From Methylomonas sp. UP202 (GTDB lineage Bacteria > Pseudomonadota > Gammaproteobacteria > Methylococcales > Methylomonadaceae), in the NCBI RefSeq assembly GCF_029910655.1, contig NZ_CP123897.1:62001-126000 (forward strand): a stretch of 64,000 nt of DNA, in the 5' to 3' direction. The position numbers were made by a program, and so were the translations under genes. Numbering within the stretch: position 1 is the stretch's first letter; each line of letters starts with the position of its first letter. The notes beneath the pieces were generated by a model. That model ran no database searches and was not told the origin of the DNA. It saw nothing but the letters and a program-made list of their open reading frames with translations. Shown piece by piece: positions 45,334-54,309 of this stretch.

Positions 45334-46218
45334 ATGAAAATTTTTAACAAACACGGTTTCGGCTTGACGGCGGTGTGCATGGTGCTCGGCATGGGTTCGG
45401 CCCAGGCGGCGATTAACCCCGGTACCCAAGCGCAGCAAACCAGCGGCGAGATGTTTTTGAGCGTCTACGACGTCGACAATGCCACGACCTACGGCATCGA
45501 TTTGGCGACCACGGTCAACGACTTCACCGACAACATTGCCAATGGCACGAGCTATACCTGGAATCTGGGACCGCGCTGGGCCAACTTTATCGCCAACGCC
45601 ACCGGCGAGTTGCAATGGAACGTTTTGGGCAGCAACTATTACACTGCGGTCAGCTTGTTAGACCCGCATTACGGTATTCTGGTCAGCCAAACCAATATCT
45701 CGGATCTAAGGGAAGCCGATAAGCTTCTGGTGCAGGTCAGCCAGTTGCAAGGCCAAACCACCGGGGTCAAAAACCAGGCGCTCGCGCTTAACCAGGCCTT
45801 GCCGAACAGTACGCCGATTGTGACCCCGGGCAAGACCAAGTTGACCGACTACGCGGCGAACTGGGACTTGACGACGACCAATTCCAACGCGTTTAGCGAG
45901 GAAGGCGGCATTGGTCTGTTCCAGGCTTCTGCCTACCTGTATGCCGACGGCACGGAACATACCAATTTCTTCGGTGAAAATGACGAAACCGTCAGAATGT
46001 TGTTTTGGCACACCGGCTCCACGCCCGGCACCACCACAAATAGCCAGGCAAATTTCGACTTCATGCCCGGTTATATGTCGCTGGATATCGCTAGCGGCAC
46101 CTTGAACTGGAATTACGTCACCGCGGTACCGCTACCCGGCGCCGCCTGGATGTTTCTGGGCGGCTTGCTGAGCTTGTTGCGCTTTACCAACCGCTCTCGC
46201 CAGTCTGTTCAAGCCTGA
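45334..46218 (+). CDS. Secreted protein with VPLPG-CTERM (PEP-CTERM-like) sorting tail
   Basis: This 294-residue protein has a signal peptide (about 1-25, GMGSAQA|A), an Asn/Thr/Gly-rich extracellular body without recognised domain, and a C-terminal tripartite tail: AVPLPGAAWMFLGGLLS with VPLPG at 265-269, a short hydrophobic helix, then Arg-containing end (RFTNRSRQ). That layout matches VPLPA-type variants of PEP-CTERM, processed by exosortases in the inner membrane. No exosortase is in the window. SD AGAGG six bases before ATG can pair with an upstream CCTCT. It is followed after 65 bp, with a hairpin between, by the next secreted protein. Confidence 0.75.
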   Translation: MKIFNKHGFGLTAVCMVLGMGSAQAAINPGTQAQQTSGEMFLSVYDVDNATTYGIDLATTVNDFTDNIANGTSYTWNLGPRWANFIANATGELQWNVLGSNYYTAVSLLDPHYGILVSQTNISDLREADKLLVQVSQLQGQTTGVKNQALALNQALPNSTPIVTPGKTKLTDYAANWDLTTTNSNAFSEEGGIGLFQASAYLYADGTEHTNFFGENDETVRMLFWHTGSTPGTTTNSQANFDFMPGYMSLDIASGTLNWNYVTAVPLPGAAWMFLGGLLSLLRFTNRSRQSVQA

Positions 46219-46240
46219 ATCAGCATTACAAACGGTAACA

Positions 46241-46259
46241 GCCCCGGCATGGCCGGGGC
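46241..46259 (+). terminator. Intercistronic GC-rich hairpin
   Basis: An 8-bp perfect stem (46241-46248 with 46252-46259, 3-base loop) lies 22 bp after the stop and 24 bp before the next ATG. No T-run follows, so it probably stabilises the upstream message or sets the ratio of the two proteins. Confidence 0.55.
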
Positions 46260-46283
46260 GATCGTTAACTTAGGAGACAAAAA

Positions 46284-48209
46284 ATGAATCGCTTTACCCC
46301 TAAGCGCCTGGCTCAACTGAGCTTGGCGATCAGCATGGTATTTTCGGGCGGCGCCCTGGCGCTGCTGCCCACCGACGGCACACCCGATCTGGCGCTCTAT
46401 TTGCCGGGTTCGCAAGCCAACGATCCGGTGCTGGGCTTTCCGGTAGCCAATAGCGTTATCGACAGCATCTGTGCCGACAAGGCCAATATTGCCGGCACGA
46501 CTACCCACGTCTACTTTCAAGCGCTGCCTTCCGAGGTGGACAGTGTCGCGAAAAACGACAGTTATTCGGGAATTTATTGCCTGACTTCGAGCGCGAAACT
46601 GGCCAGCATACTGGGTAGCGGCGCGGCCAGTACCTTGGCGACCGCCGGCAGCTATGTGGCCGATGCGACTCACCCCGCTCCCGCCACCGCGCCTTACAAC
46701 ACCGCCGCCACCAAGATCAAAGTCTGGATCTCGCGCCGCCGCTTGGGTGCGTCCGCGGTGGGTTTATCCGCCGCGTCCACGAATAGCCCGTTGGGTTTTA
46801 TCAAGGACCCCAGCAACTGCGGCACGACCACCAATACCTCGGGCAGCTTCAGCTACTCGTCGGGCGGCACCACCTTCCAGTATAACTTCGCTTGTCACCT
46901 CACGCCCGACGACCCGCTCGATACCTTCAACGTGGCCCTGCCCACCGGGGCGACCGGCGACGTCACCCCGGATGTGATGGGGGCACCGGACAATACCGTG
47001 CCGGATACCACGCCGATTGACTATACCCAGTTCAACACCCGCAGAACCATCGCCAGCCACATCATCGGCACGCCGGTTACGTTGAAACTGTACCAAGCCC
47101 TGCAACTGGCCGGCATCGTCAGCGGCACCCTGCCCAGCGACTGCGGTTTGGCCGGCCAAGGCGTAACCCCGGTCAGCTCTAACGCATCCGGCGAGAACGC
47201 CGCTTGCCAACCCAGCCTGACCAAATCGCAACTGGCCAGTATCTTTAGCGGCGCGGTCGGGGATTGGACCGCGCTCAAGGTGAAATTGCCGACCACGCCG
47301 ACTACTGGCTTTACGCCGACCGATACCGATCCGGCACCGAACGACACCGATAACGTGATCGATTTGGAAGAGTTGGTCAGCCAGGCCAAGGCCGCCGGCT
47401 TCGCCGGAACCGGTACCGGTAACACCAAATTGGACATCCCCCAGGACACCAAGGTGCACGTCTGCCGCCGCGAAAACGGCGCCGGCCAACAAGTGGCGGT
47501 TTTAGCCAATATCTTGCAGTACCCATGCTTGGGTAGTCACGGACCAGTGATTGCCGATACCGGTTCGTCCAACGCGGATTTTATGTATGCGACCAGCTTG
47601 GGCGCGGTGGATAGCTGCCTGACCGACTTGAACAACGGCACCAACAACTATTTCAGCGGCACCAACTCCTGGAATAGCACCACCGGCGCGACCAGGCACA
47701 ACCCCGCACCGTACAACGATTACCGCGACATTCCGCAAAACGTCGCTCACGGCAATCAGTGGGGCATCAGTATCCAAACTACCGAGCGTAACGCGAGCCG
47801 CAGTGCCAATTACCGCTTCATTAAAATCGACGGCGCGTCGCCAACCGGCAAGGAAGTGGCGCAAAACCGCTATCCCTTGGTCGGCGAGTACACCTTCTCC
47901 TGGCGCACGACATATAACACCGCCAACCTGGGAACCAGCAAGGGCAACGATGTTAACAAGTTGCAAAACGGCCTGGTCAAAGTGGGCCAACTGGCTTCTA
48001 CCGTTGCCGCCCGCAATACCAGCTTGAGCAACCACGGTTGGGGGCAAGCCGGCTACGTGGCACTGAGCGCCAACGTGGCGCCGCCGGCTGGTTGGGACCC
48101 GGCCAATCCGGTAACCCCTTATCTGCGGCAAACGGCCGGCCAGCCCGATGCTTGCGCGCTGCCTGTCCTTAACACCAACTACAACGACTTGTCGTTGCCT
48201 ACCCCTTAA
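46284..48209 (+). CDS. Secreted protein of unknown function, resembling a substrate-binding fold
   Basis: This 641-residue protein has a signal peptide (about 1-26, FSGGALA|LL) and then a Thr/Ser/Asn-rich, Cys-containing body. Cysteines near residues 64 and 98 plus several later ones could form disulfides. TLALYLPGSQANDP-like opening and later segments (WTALKVKLPTTP, KVHVCRRENGAGQQV, QNVAHGNQWGISIQTTERN) are reminiscent of PstS-like proteins found beside TonB/ExbB clusters, but this is memory of similar loci and not a family proof. TAGGAG lies 8 bases before ATG. A strong hairpin follows the stop. Confidence 0.6.
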   Translation: MNRFTPKRLAQLSLAISMVFSGGALALLPTDGTPDLALYLPGSQANDPVLGFPVANSVIDSICADKANIAGTTTHVYFQALPSEVDSVAKNDSYSGIYCLTSSAKLASILGSGAASTLATAGSYVADATHPAPATAPYNTAATKIKVWISRRRLGASAVGLSAASTNSPLGFIKDPSNCGTTTNTSGSFSYSSGGTTFQYNFACHLTPDDPLDTFNVALPTGATGDVTPDVMGAPDNTVPDTTPIDYTQFNTRRTIASHIIGTPVTLKLYQALQLAGIVSGTLPSDCGLAGQGVTPVSSNASGENAACQPSLTKSQLASIFSGAVGDWTALKVKLPTTPTTGFTPTDTDPAPNDTDNVIDLEELVSQAKAAGFAGTGTGNTKLDIPQDTKVHVCRRENGAGQQVAVLANILQYPCLGSHGPVIADTGSSNADFMYATSLGAVDSCLTDLNNGTNNYFSGTNSWNSTTGATRHNPAPYNDYRDIPQNVAHGNQWGISIQTTERNASRSANYRFIKIDGASPTGKEVAQNRYPLVGEYTFSWRTTYNTANLGTSKGNDVNKLQNGLVKVGQLASTVAARNTSLSNHGWGQAGYVALSANVAPPAGWDPANPVTPYLRQTAGQPDACALPVLNTNYNDLSLPTP

Positions 48210-48219
48210 GTTTCCCACG

Positions 48220-48247
48220 CCGCGGCCAAACCGGACCTTGGCCGCGG
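48220..48247 (+). terminator. Strong hairpin after the secreted-protein gene
   Basis: A perfect 10-bp stem (48220-48229 with 48238-48247, 8-base loop) begins 10 bp after the stop. No T-run is present, so termination by itself is doubtful. It marks the boundary before the 380-bp gap preceding the ExbB gene. Confidence 0.5.
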
Positions 48248-48629
48248 TATCCCCTGCGAACCGTGCATTGGCGGGAAGTCCTTTACCCAAACACGTTAGC
48301 GTTAACAAATCAGGATCTTCGAGCCTCTGTCCATAGGGAACCGGATACGCTTGGACGGCACACGGATGTGCACCCTTTCGCCGATCCGCGGGAAGCCAAT
48401 CGGATTCCGCTACCGGATGTGTCAGCCGACGAGTTTCGGCGCATATGTCCAGAGCTTCCGCGATTTCGGCCTTTTACACTGGATTCAGGCTGGTCGACGA
48501 TCGTGAATTTGTCCGATGAAGTGCTTTTATTCCCCTGTTCGCCTAAGTCCGTTCGGCGAGAACGTGGCCGGCGGGCTTCCGAACTTTCAATCACTCTCCC
48601 CTAACGATTTTTCCCGACGATCCCATTCG
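48248..48629. other. Gap before the ExbB-TonB-FhaC operon
   Basis: No convincing small gene is present in these 382 bp. The stretch should contain the promoter of the six-gene operon that follows. A longer in-frame extension of the ExbB gene (back to 48516) has no signal-peptide character and is rejected. Confidence 0.4.
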
Positions 48630-50483
48630 ATGCGTAATCTTATTCCGCGAATTCTATTCCTTTGTTGTTTACCTTCTCTCGGCCACGCCTGGTGGAACGC
48701 CGACTGGAGTTCGCGCCGGCAGGTAGCGGTGGACGCCTCGGCGACCGGAGCCGACATCCAGCAGACCTTGTCTGACGTACCGGTGCTGGTGCGGCTGCAT
48801 GCCGGCAACTTCGGCTATTTTGCCGAACTGGCCGAGAACGGCCGCGATTTGCGCGCCTTGAAGGACGAGCAGACCCCGCTGGCCTATCAGGTCGAGCAAG
48901 TCGATGTGTTGAGCGAGATCGGCCTGATCTGGGTCAAGCTGCCGCAAGTGCGCGGCGGCGTGGCGACCGACGATTTCTGGTTGTACTACGGCAACGCCAA
49001 TGCCGCCGACGGCTCCGATTCGAAAAGCCTGTACGATGTGGCCCAAGGCTTGGTCTACCACTTTGCCGCCGGCGAGATCCTGCCGCAAGACGCCACCGCC
49101 TACGCTAGCCACGCCGCCGATTCCAAAGCCGCGATTCAGTCCGCCGGCTGGATCGGCGCCGCCGCTCAATTCACCGGCGCCGGGCCTATTGTCGTTAATC
49201 CGGCGCCGCAATTGGCGGTCGATCCGGCGAAAGGCTGGACCTTTTCGGCCTGGCTGAAAATCGACCAAGCCAACCCGGCCGCCACCTTGCTCAGCGCCCA
49301 AGCCGCTGGCCTGGACTTGCGTTTGAGTGTGCAAGGCAACGCCCTGACTGCCGTCGCCGGCGGCGCCAGCACCGCGCCGGCACCGCTGACCCTGGGTCGA
49401 TGGCAACACGTCGCTTTGGTTTTGCGTCCGGAAAACCTGACCGCCCAGACCGGCGGCCGAGCCGGGCGAAACCCTGGCAGCGAGGTTACGCCGCAAATCG
49501 TCGAGCTTTATATCGACGGTGTTTCGGCCGGCAGCGTCAAAAGCCAACTCCCGGCCGGCCAACCGGTCATCCGCTTGGGCGACAACTACCAAGGCTGGCT
49601 GGACGAAGTGCAAATCGCCGCCACCGCCCGCGGCGCCGACTGGCTCAAGTTCGCCTACCGCAGCCAAAGCCCCGACTTCGCCGTCCTCGGCTACGGCCAG
49701 GACGAGTCCAACGGCGGCGGCTCGGATAGCCATTTTCTGGTCATCGTCCAAAACGTTACCGTCGATGGCTGGGTCGTCATCGGCCTGACCTTGGTGATGC
49801 TGATAATCGCCGTCATGGTTATGGTCGGTAAAGCCTTGGTGCTTAATCGCATCGGCAAGGACAACCGCGCCTTTCTCGAAAAATACCGCCAGATCGATCC
49901 GAATAAGCTCGGCGGGCTGGACCAACAGGAAAGCTCGGCGGAGCACGAACTGGCCGATTCGGATTTACTGACCGCGCTGGTCGGCAAACACGATCACTTT
50001 CAAAGCTCGCCGCTATACCATCTCTACCACACCGCGATTCACGAGTTGCAAAAGCTGCAAGGCAACGCCGAACAAGTCGTCGCCCGCGAAGCCTGGGACT
50101 ACTTGCGGGTCAAGCTCGACAGCCGAATCGTCCACGAAAGCCAACGCCTGAATCGGCATATGGTGTTGCTGACTATCGCGATTGCCGGCGGCCCGTTCTT
50201 GGGGCTGCTCGGCACGGTGGTCGGCGTGATGATCACCTTCGCCGCCATCGCCGCCACCGGCGACGTCAACATCAACTCGATCGCGCCCGGCATTGCCGCC
50301 GCGCTGCTGGCGACCGTCGCCGGCTTGGCGGTCGCGATCCCGTCCTTGTTTGCCTATAACTATCTGCTGACCCAAATCAAGGATATCACCGCCGGCATGC
50401 GGGTGTTCAGCGACGAATTTCTGGCCTTGTTGGCGATGCGCGCCGCCCGCCAAACAGCCGCGCGGCAAGAGGCCAGGCCATGA
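48630..50483 (+). CDS. DUF2341-LamG-MotA/TolQ/ExbB fusion protein
   Basis: This 617-residue protein combines a periplasmic sensing-like part with an ExbB-type motor subunit. After a signal peptide (1-20, SLGHA|WW) comes DUF2341 (WWNADWSSRRQVAVD ... WLYYGNANAADGSD, about 20-120), then a LamG/concanavalin-like domain (about 140-345; GRWQHVALVL, VELYIDGVSAG, YQGWLDEVQIA). Three transmembrane helices follow (about 375-400, 510-540, 555-580) with the TolQ/ExbB core ITIAIAGGPFLGLLGTVVGV and SIAPGIAAALLATVAGLAVA. ExbB forms with ExbD the proton channel that energises TonB. The start ATG 48630 gives a proper signal peptide. The stop overlaps exbD (ATGA). Confidence 0.88.
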   Translation: MRNLIPRILFLCCLPSLGHAWWNADWSSRRQVAVDASATGADIQQTLSDVPVLVRLHAGNFGYFAELAENGRDLRALKDEQTPLAYQVEQVDVLSEIGLIWVKLPQVRGGVATDDFWLYYGNANAADGSDSKSLYDVAQGLVYHFAAGEILPQDATAYASHAADSKAAIQSAGWIGAAAQFTGAGPIVVNPAPQLAVDPAKGWTFSAWLKIDQANPAATLLSAQAAGLDLRLSVQGNALTAVAGGASTAPAPLTLGRWQHVALVLRPENLTAQTGGRAGRNPGSEVTPQIVELYIDGVSAGSVKSQLPAGQPVIRLGDNYQGWLDEVQIAATARGADWLKFAYRSQSPDFAVLGYGQDESNGGGSDSHFLVIVQNVTVDGWVVIGLTLVMLIIAVMVMVGKALVLNRIGKDNRAFLEKYRQIDPNKLGGLDQQESSAEHELADSDLLTALVGKHDHFQSSPLYHLYHTAIHELQKLQGNAEQVVAREAWDYLRVKLDSRIVHESQRLNRHMVLLTIAIAGGPFLGLLGTVVGVMITFAAIAATGDVNINSIAPGIAAALLATVAGLAVAIPSLFAYNYLLTQIKDITAGMRVFSDEFLALLAMRAARQTAARQEARP

Positions 50484-50884
50484 AGATCGACGACCAGGAT
50501 AAAGTTTACGACGACATCAACATCACGCCGATGCTGGACGTGGCTTATGTGCTGTTGCTGATTTTCATCATCATGACCACCGCCACGGTGCAAGGCATCA
50601 CCGTCAACCTACCCAAGGCCAGCAACACGCCGGCCATGTCCAAGCCTAAGACCAAGGCCATTTCGATTACGCCGGACGGCAGTATTTACCTGGATACCTA
50701 CCCGGTGTCGCTACAGGAACTGGAAACCCGACTGGCGCAATATAAGGCCGCCACGCCGGACTTGCCGGTGGTGGTGAAAGCCGACGCCAGCGTGCAGTAC
50801 CAGAAAGTTATCGATGTGCTGGACATCGTCACCCGCCTGCAAATCAGCCAGTTGGGCTTGGTGACGCAGAAGTTGGTGAAGTAG
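50480..50884 (+). CDS. exbD: ExbD/TolR family biopolymer transport protein
   Basis: This 134-residue protein has an N-terminal cytoplasmic segment, one transmembrane helix (about 19-40) starting INITPMLDVAYVLL with the essential Asp20, and a periplasmic domain (about 45-134; DLPVVVKADASVQYQKVIDVLD). It pairs with the upstream ExbB fusion to convert the proton gradient into movement of TonB. Translationally coupled to exbB by ATGA; tonB follows after 6 bp. Confidence 0.94.
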   Translation: MKIDDQDKVYDDINITPMLDVAYVLLLIFIIMTTATVQGITVNLPKASNTPAMSKPKTKAISITPDGSIYLDTYPVSLQELETRLAQYKAATPDLPVVVKADASVQYQKVIDVLDIVTRLQISQLGLVTQKLVK

Positions 50885-50890
50885 CGACCG

Positions 50891-51562
50891 ATGACAAATC
50901 AGTATGCGTGGTTACGCCGTTTGCCGATGTTGCTCGGCATCGGTTTGAGCGTGGCGATTGTCTGGGGCGTGTGGTGGTTGGCGAAGCACTACGAGAAGCC
51001 GCCTCAGGCCAAGAAGCAGGTGCAGCAAATCGCGATGATCCAGCCGCCCCCGCCCCCGCCGCCAACGCCGGACCAACCGCCGCCGCCGGAAGAGATCAAG
51101 GTGGAAAAAATCGAAGAACCGGAACCCGCGCCAGAGCCGGAACCTTCGCCCGAGAAGGACGAAGCACCGCCGGCGGAGGCGCTCGGTTTGGATGCCGACG
51201 GCTCGGCCGGCGGCGACGCTTTCGGCTTGCAAGCTCGCAAGGGCGGCCGCTCGCTGCTGGGCGGCGGGGGCGGCAACGCGGTGATTTGGTACGGCGGCCA
51301 AGTCCAGCGCCGGATCGAAGACGGCTTGCAAAACTTGCTGGCCGACACGCCGGCCGCCAGCGTGGCGTTTAGCGTGATTCTGGATATCTGGGTCGGCGCC
51401 GACGGCGGCATTAGCCGTAGCGAACTGGCGTCAGGCAGCGGCAATGCCGAGGTCGATCGCGCGTTGCGCGCGGCGTTGCCGAAGTTGCGGGCCAGCGTTG
51501 GCCGTCCGCCGCCGGAAGCGATGCCGCAACCGATCCGGATTCGGCTGAATTCCAGGGTTTAG
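50891..51562 (+). CDS. tonB: TonB-family energy transducer
   Basis: This 223-residue protein has an N-terminal anchor helix (about 14-31), a Pro-rich then Glu/Pro-rich rigid spacer (about 51-110; QPPPPPPPTPDQPPPPEE), a Gly-rich hinge (LLGGGGGNAV) and a TonB C-terminal domain (about 134-223). It spans the periplasm to transmit ExbBD energy to an outer-membrane partner. Its spacer is shorter than that of E. coli TonB. Neighbouring outer-membrane genes (porin, FhaC-like) are the plausible clients; no TonB-dependent receptor lies in the window. Confidence 0.9.
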   Translation: MTNQYAWLRRLPMLLGIGLSVAIVWGVWWLAKHYEKPPQAKKQVQQIAMIQPPPPPPPTPDQPPPPEEIKVEKIEEPEPAPEPEPSPEKDEAPPAEALGLDADGSAGGDAFGLQARKGGRSLLGGGGGNAVIWYGGQVQRRIEDGLQNLLADTPAASVAFSVILDIWVGADGGISRSELASGSGNAEVDRALRAALPKLRASVGRPPPEAMPQPIRIRLNSRV

Positions 51563-51636
51563 CCGTGGCTAACCCGGTGCCCGGCGCTGGCCCAAGCCGA
51601 CTAACTTAAAAACCTTTGAATAGCGAAAACACCACG

Positions 51637-53481
51637 ATGAATACCGCGATCAAAACCCTGGTTCTACTGTTGATTGGCGGCGCGACGACGGCCGCCCAGG
51701 CCGCCGCGCCCGGCGACGAAGTCATCCCGGTCAAGAAATCCACGTTGGTGAATTTGGTGGACCTGCTGGTGCAGCGGGGCGTCTTGAAACCCGACGAGGG
51801 CCAGGGTTTGGTGCGGGCGGCCGAACAGGAAGCCGCCGAAACCCAAGCCGCGCAAGTCAAAAGCAATGAAGCCAAAGCGGCGACCTCGACCGCGGAAGAT
51901 GCCGGGGAGCCGGCTAATTCGGCTCCCAAAACCGGCAAAACCAAGCACGTCGGCTACGTACCGGAATTCGTCAAAAAGGAGATCCGCGACCAGGTACGGG
52001 CCGAGTTGAAGGCCGAGGTGTTGCAGGACGTCAAACAAGACGCCAAAACCGAAGGCTGGGGCATCCCCGCCGCGCTGCCGGAATGGGTGGCGGCGATTCA
52101 TCCCAGCTTCGATATGCGGGTGCGTTTTGCCGATGACTTTTACGGCAAGGAAAATGCCGGGGGGATCGCGAATGCCGGTCTGGATGCCGCCGGCAATTTT
52201 TTCGGCCCTTACAACTGGTTGGCGATCAACCGGCTCGCCAACAGTCCGCAAGGCGGCTTGCAGCGGCAGGTTTCTCAAAACCCTAATGAGGCCATCGTCA
52301 ACAACCAAATCGATCGTTTGCGGCTGCGGGAACGTTTCCGTTTGGGTTTCGAAGCCAATTTGAGCGACGGCTTGAAAGCCGGCGTCCGCTTTGCGACCAG
52401 CAATCTGAACAACCCAGTCTCCAACGACCAGACCCTGGGCAACACCGGCCAGTCCTATCAGTTTGCGATCGACCGCGCCTATCTGCGATACGACTACCTG
52501 GACGAGCGAAACACTTCATGGTTCAGCCTGTACGCCGGGCGCATCATCAATCCCTTCCTGTCCACCGATGTGGTGTTCGACCCGGATTTGAGCTTCGAAG
52601 GCGTGGCCGGTAGTGTACGTTTGCCGTTCAATCGCGGTACCAGCAAATTGGCCGGCTATAAAGCGCCAAATCCGACCGCCCGCTTCGGCATCAACCAAGG
52701 TCAGCAAACCCCGGACAGTTTGTTCTTGACGCTGGGCGTGTTTCCGTTGCAAGACATCGACGTGTCGGTTAACGACAAATGGCTGTACGCCGGTCAGGTC
52801 GGCGCCGACTGGCTGGTGTGGCATGATTCCCGGCTGAATCTGGCGGCATCGTATTACGAATTCCAGAACGTCAACGCCCGCCGCAACCCGATCGGCAGCC
52901 ATGTCTACGACTGGACCGCGCCGCAGTTCGTCCAGAAAGGCAACTCGATGGTGGCGATTACCGACGATCAGACCTTGAACGGTGTGTGCGACGATACGGT
53001 CGGTTGTTTATTCGGCCTGGCCTCGCGGTTTAAGGTGTTCAATGCCACCGCGATGTTCGACTACGCCGGCTTCGACCCGGTTCATGTATTGCTGACCGCC
53101 GATTACGCCAAAAACTTGGGCTACAACCAGCAAAAAATCCTGACCGAATTCGCCAACGGTGTCGTCAACTACACCGACAACCGGCCGCGCACCACCGCTT
53201 ATCAGATTCGCGCCGATATCGGCCAAGTCGAGGTTCGTCATTTCGGCGACTGGAGTGTCAATTTGGCTTACCGCTACGTGCAGCGCGACGCGGTGTTGGA
53301 CGCCTTCACCGACTCGATTTTCCATCTGGGCGGTACCAATGCCAAGGGCTGGGTAATCGGCACCCAATACGGTCTGTCCAAATACGCCTGGCTCAATCTG
53401 CGCTGGCTCAGCACCGATGCGATCGACGGCCCCAAATACAGCATCGACACTGTCAACGTCGATCTGAACGCACGGTTCTAG
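51637..53481 (+). CDS. Putative outer-membrane porin with N-terminal coiled coil
   Basis: This ~614-residue protein has a signal peptide (about 1-21, TTAAQA|AA), a helical/coiled region (about 30-140; DLLVQRGVLKPDEGQGLVRAAEQE and an Ala/Lys/Glu stretch) and a C-terminal ~470-residue beta-barrel region rich in alternating aromatic residues (RVRFADDFYGK, YAGRIINPFLSTDVVFD, VNLAYRYVQRDAV) ending in NVDLNARF with C-terminal Phe, the outer-membrane insertion signal. It fits the putative porin_5 type. The N-terminus carries GDEVIPVKK, which could be a TonB-box-like peptide (speculative). A TTG at 51616 is an alternative start. Confidence 0.8.
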   Translation: MNTAIKTLVLLLIGGATTAAQAAAPGDEVIPVKKSTLVNLVDLLVQRGVLKPDEGQGLVRAAEQEAAETQAAQVKSNEAKAATSTAEDAGEPANSAPKTGKTKHVGYVPEFVKKEIRDQVRAELKAEVLQDVKQDAKTEGWGIPAALPEWVAAIHPSFDMRVRFADDFYGKENAGGIANAGLDAAGNFFGPYNWLAINRLANSPQGGLQRQVSQNPNEAIVNNQIDRLRLRERFRLGFEANLSDGLKAGVRFATSNLNNPVSNDQTLGNTGQSYQFAIDRAYLRYDYLDERNTSWFSLYAGRIINPFLSTDVVFDPDLSFEGVAGSVRLPFNRGTSKLAGYKAPNPTARFGINQGQQTPDSLFLTLGVFPLQDIDVSVNDKWLYAGQVGADWLVWHDSRLNLAASYYEFQNVNARRNPIGSHVYDWTAPQFVQKGNSMVAITDDQTLNGVCDDTVGCLFGLASRFKVFNATAMFDYAGFDPVHVLLTADYAKNLGYNQQKILTEFANGVVNYTDNRPRTTAYQIRADIGQVEVRHFGDWSVNLAYRYVQRDAVLDAFTDSIFHLGGTNAKGWVIGTQYGLSKYAWLNLRWLSTDAIDGPKYSIDTVNVDLNARF

Positions 53482-53490
53482 GGGGTGGCG

Positions 53491-54309
53491 ATGCGTTGGA
53501 TTGGTTTATCAGGTTTAACGGTGTTGGTGTTGTTGGCCGGCCTCGAAACCGGTCGGGCCGAACCCAAGCCGGCACCCATCGGCGACAGTGCGATCAAGAA
53601 AGCCCAGGGTATCATCCGCCAGCTCAGCCAGGAAAAATCCGCGCTGGAGGCGGAAAAAGCCGCATGGCTGGCCGACAAGGCAACTTTGGAGGGCAAACTC
53701 AAATTACTCGAAAATCAGGCCAGATTGCTGCCGGCACTGCAGGACCAGGTGGAACGCTACAAAGCCGGCTTGGACAGCGTGCGCGGTAGCCTGGAAAATC
53801 AGTTGGTCCAACAGCGCCAGCGCGAACAGGCCTTGCTGCAAAAGCATAACGACATGGTTTTGCAGGCCCGCGCTATCCGCGAAGATAACACGGTGTTGGT
53901 GCAAGCGGTGCAAGAACGCGAGCGATGGATTAGCCAGTGCGGCGAATTGAACCGTCAGCTGCGCGAGGTCGGCCGGGACATCGTGCAACACAGTAGCGAT
54001 AAAAGTCTGTTCGAACAACTGGCCGAGCTGGAACCGATCACCGGGATTGCCCAAGTGCAAAACGAAGCCCAGGCCGAAACCTATCGCTATCGCTTGCGGC
54101 AATTGAAAGTCACGCCGTTCGAAGCCGCTGTGCCGGTGCAACTCGAAGGAAAGCCCGCCGCCGCGCCGATGCCGGCCGAACCGGCGTCGACCGGGGCACC
54201 TGAAGCCGGTGCGGCAGAGCCGGTTGATAACGCGGAATCGCCGGATGCCGGCCAAGCGGCGCGGGCGGCCGATGACACCGCGAGTCACGGCCGGGGGGCT
54301 GGCCGATGA
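53491..54309 (+). CDS. Periplasmic coiled-coil protein of unknown function
   Basis: This ~272-residue protein has a signal peptide (about 1-23, LETGRA|EP), a long Gln/Glu/Leu/Arg-rich coiled coil (about 35-165; KAQGIIRQLSQEKSALEAEK) and an Ala/Pro/Glu-rich C-terminus. No family is recognised. AGGGGG lies just before the ATG at 53491; a GTG at 53485 is possible. It is wedged between porin and FhaC genes and its stop overlaps the fhaC-like start (ATGA), so production with FhaC is likely balanced. A periplasmic spacer, scaffold or chaperone for the exoprotein is one idea. Confidence 0.75.
   Translation: MRWIGLSGLTVLVLLAGLETGRAEPKPAPIGDSAIKKAQGIIRQLSQEKSALEAEKAAWLADKATLEGKLKLLENQARLLPALQDQVERYKAGLDSVRGSLENQLVQQRQREQALLQKHNDMVLQARAIREDNTVLVQAVQERERWISQCGELNRQLREVGRDIVQHSSDKSLFEQLAELEPITGIAQVQNEAQAETYRYRLRQLKVTPFEAAVPVQLEGKPAAAPMPAEPASTGAPEAGAAEPVDNAESPDAGQAARAADDTASHGRGAGR

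Noticed and set aside
47502..48308. 268-codon minus-strand frame opposite the large secreted protein gene
   Set aside because: Codon pattern and protein composition are those of a shadow frame; no start signal seen.
48669..49946. 425-codon minus-strand frame opposite the ExbB fusion
   Set aside because: It is antisense to a gene with recognisable DUF2341, LamG and ExbB domains, and its product has no signal, motif or ribosome-binding site.
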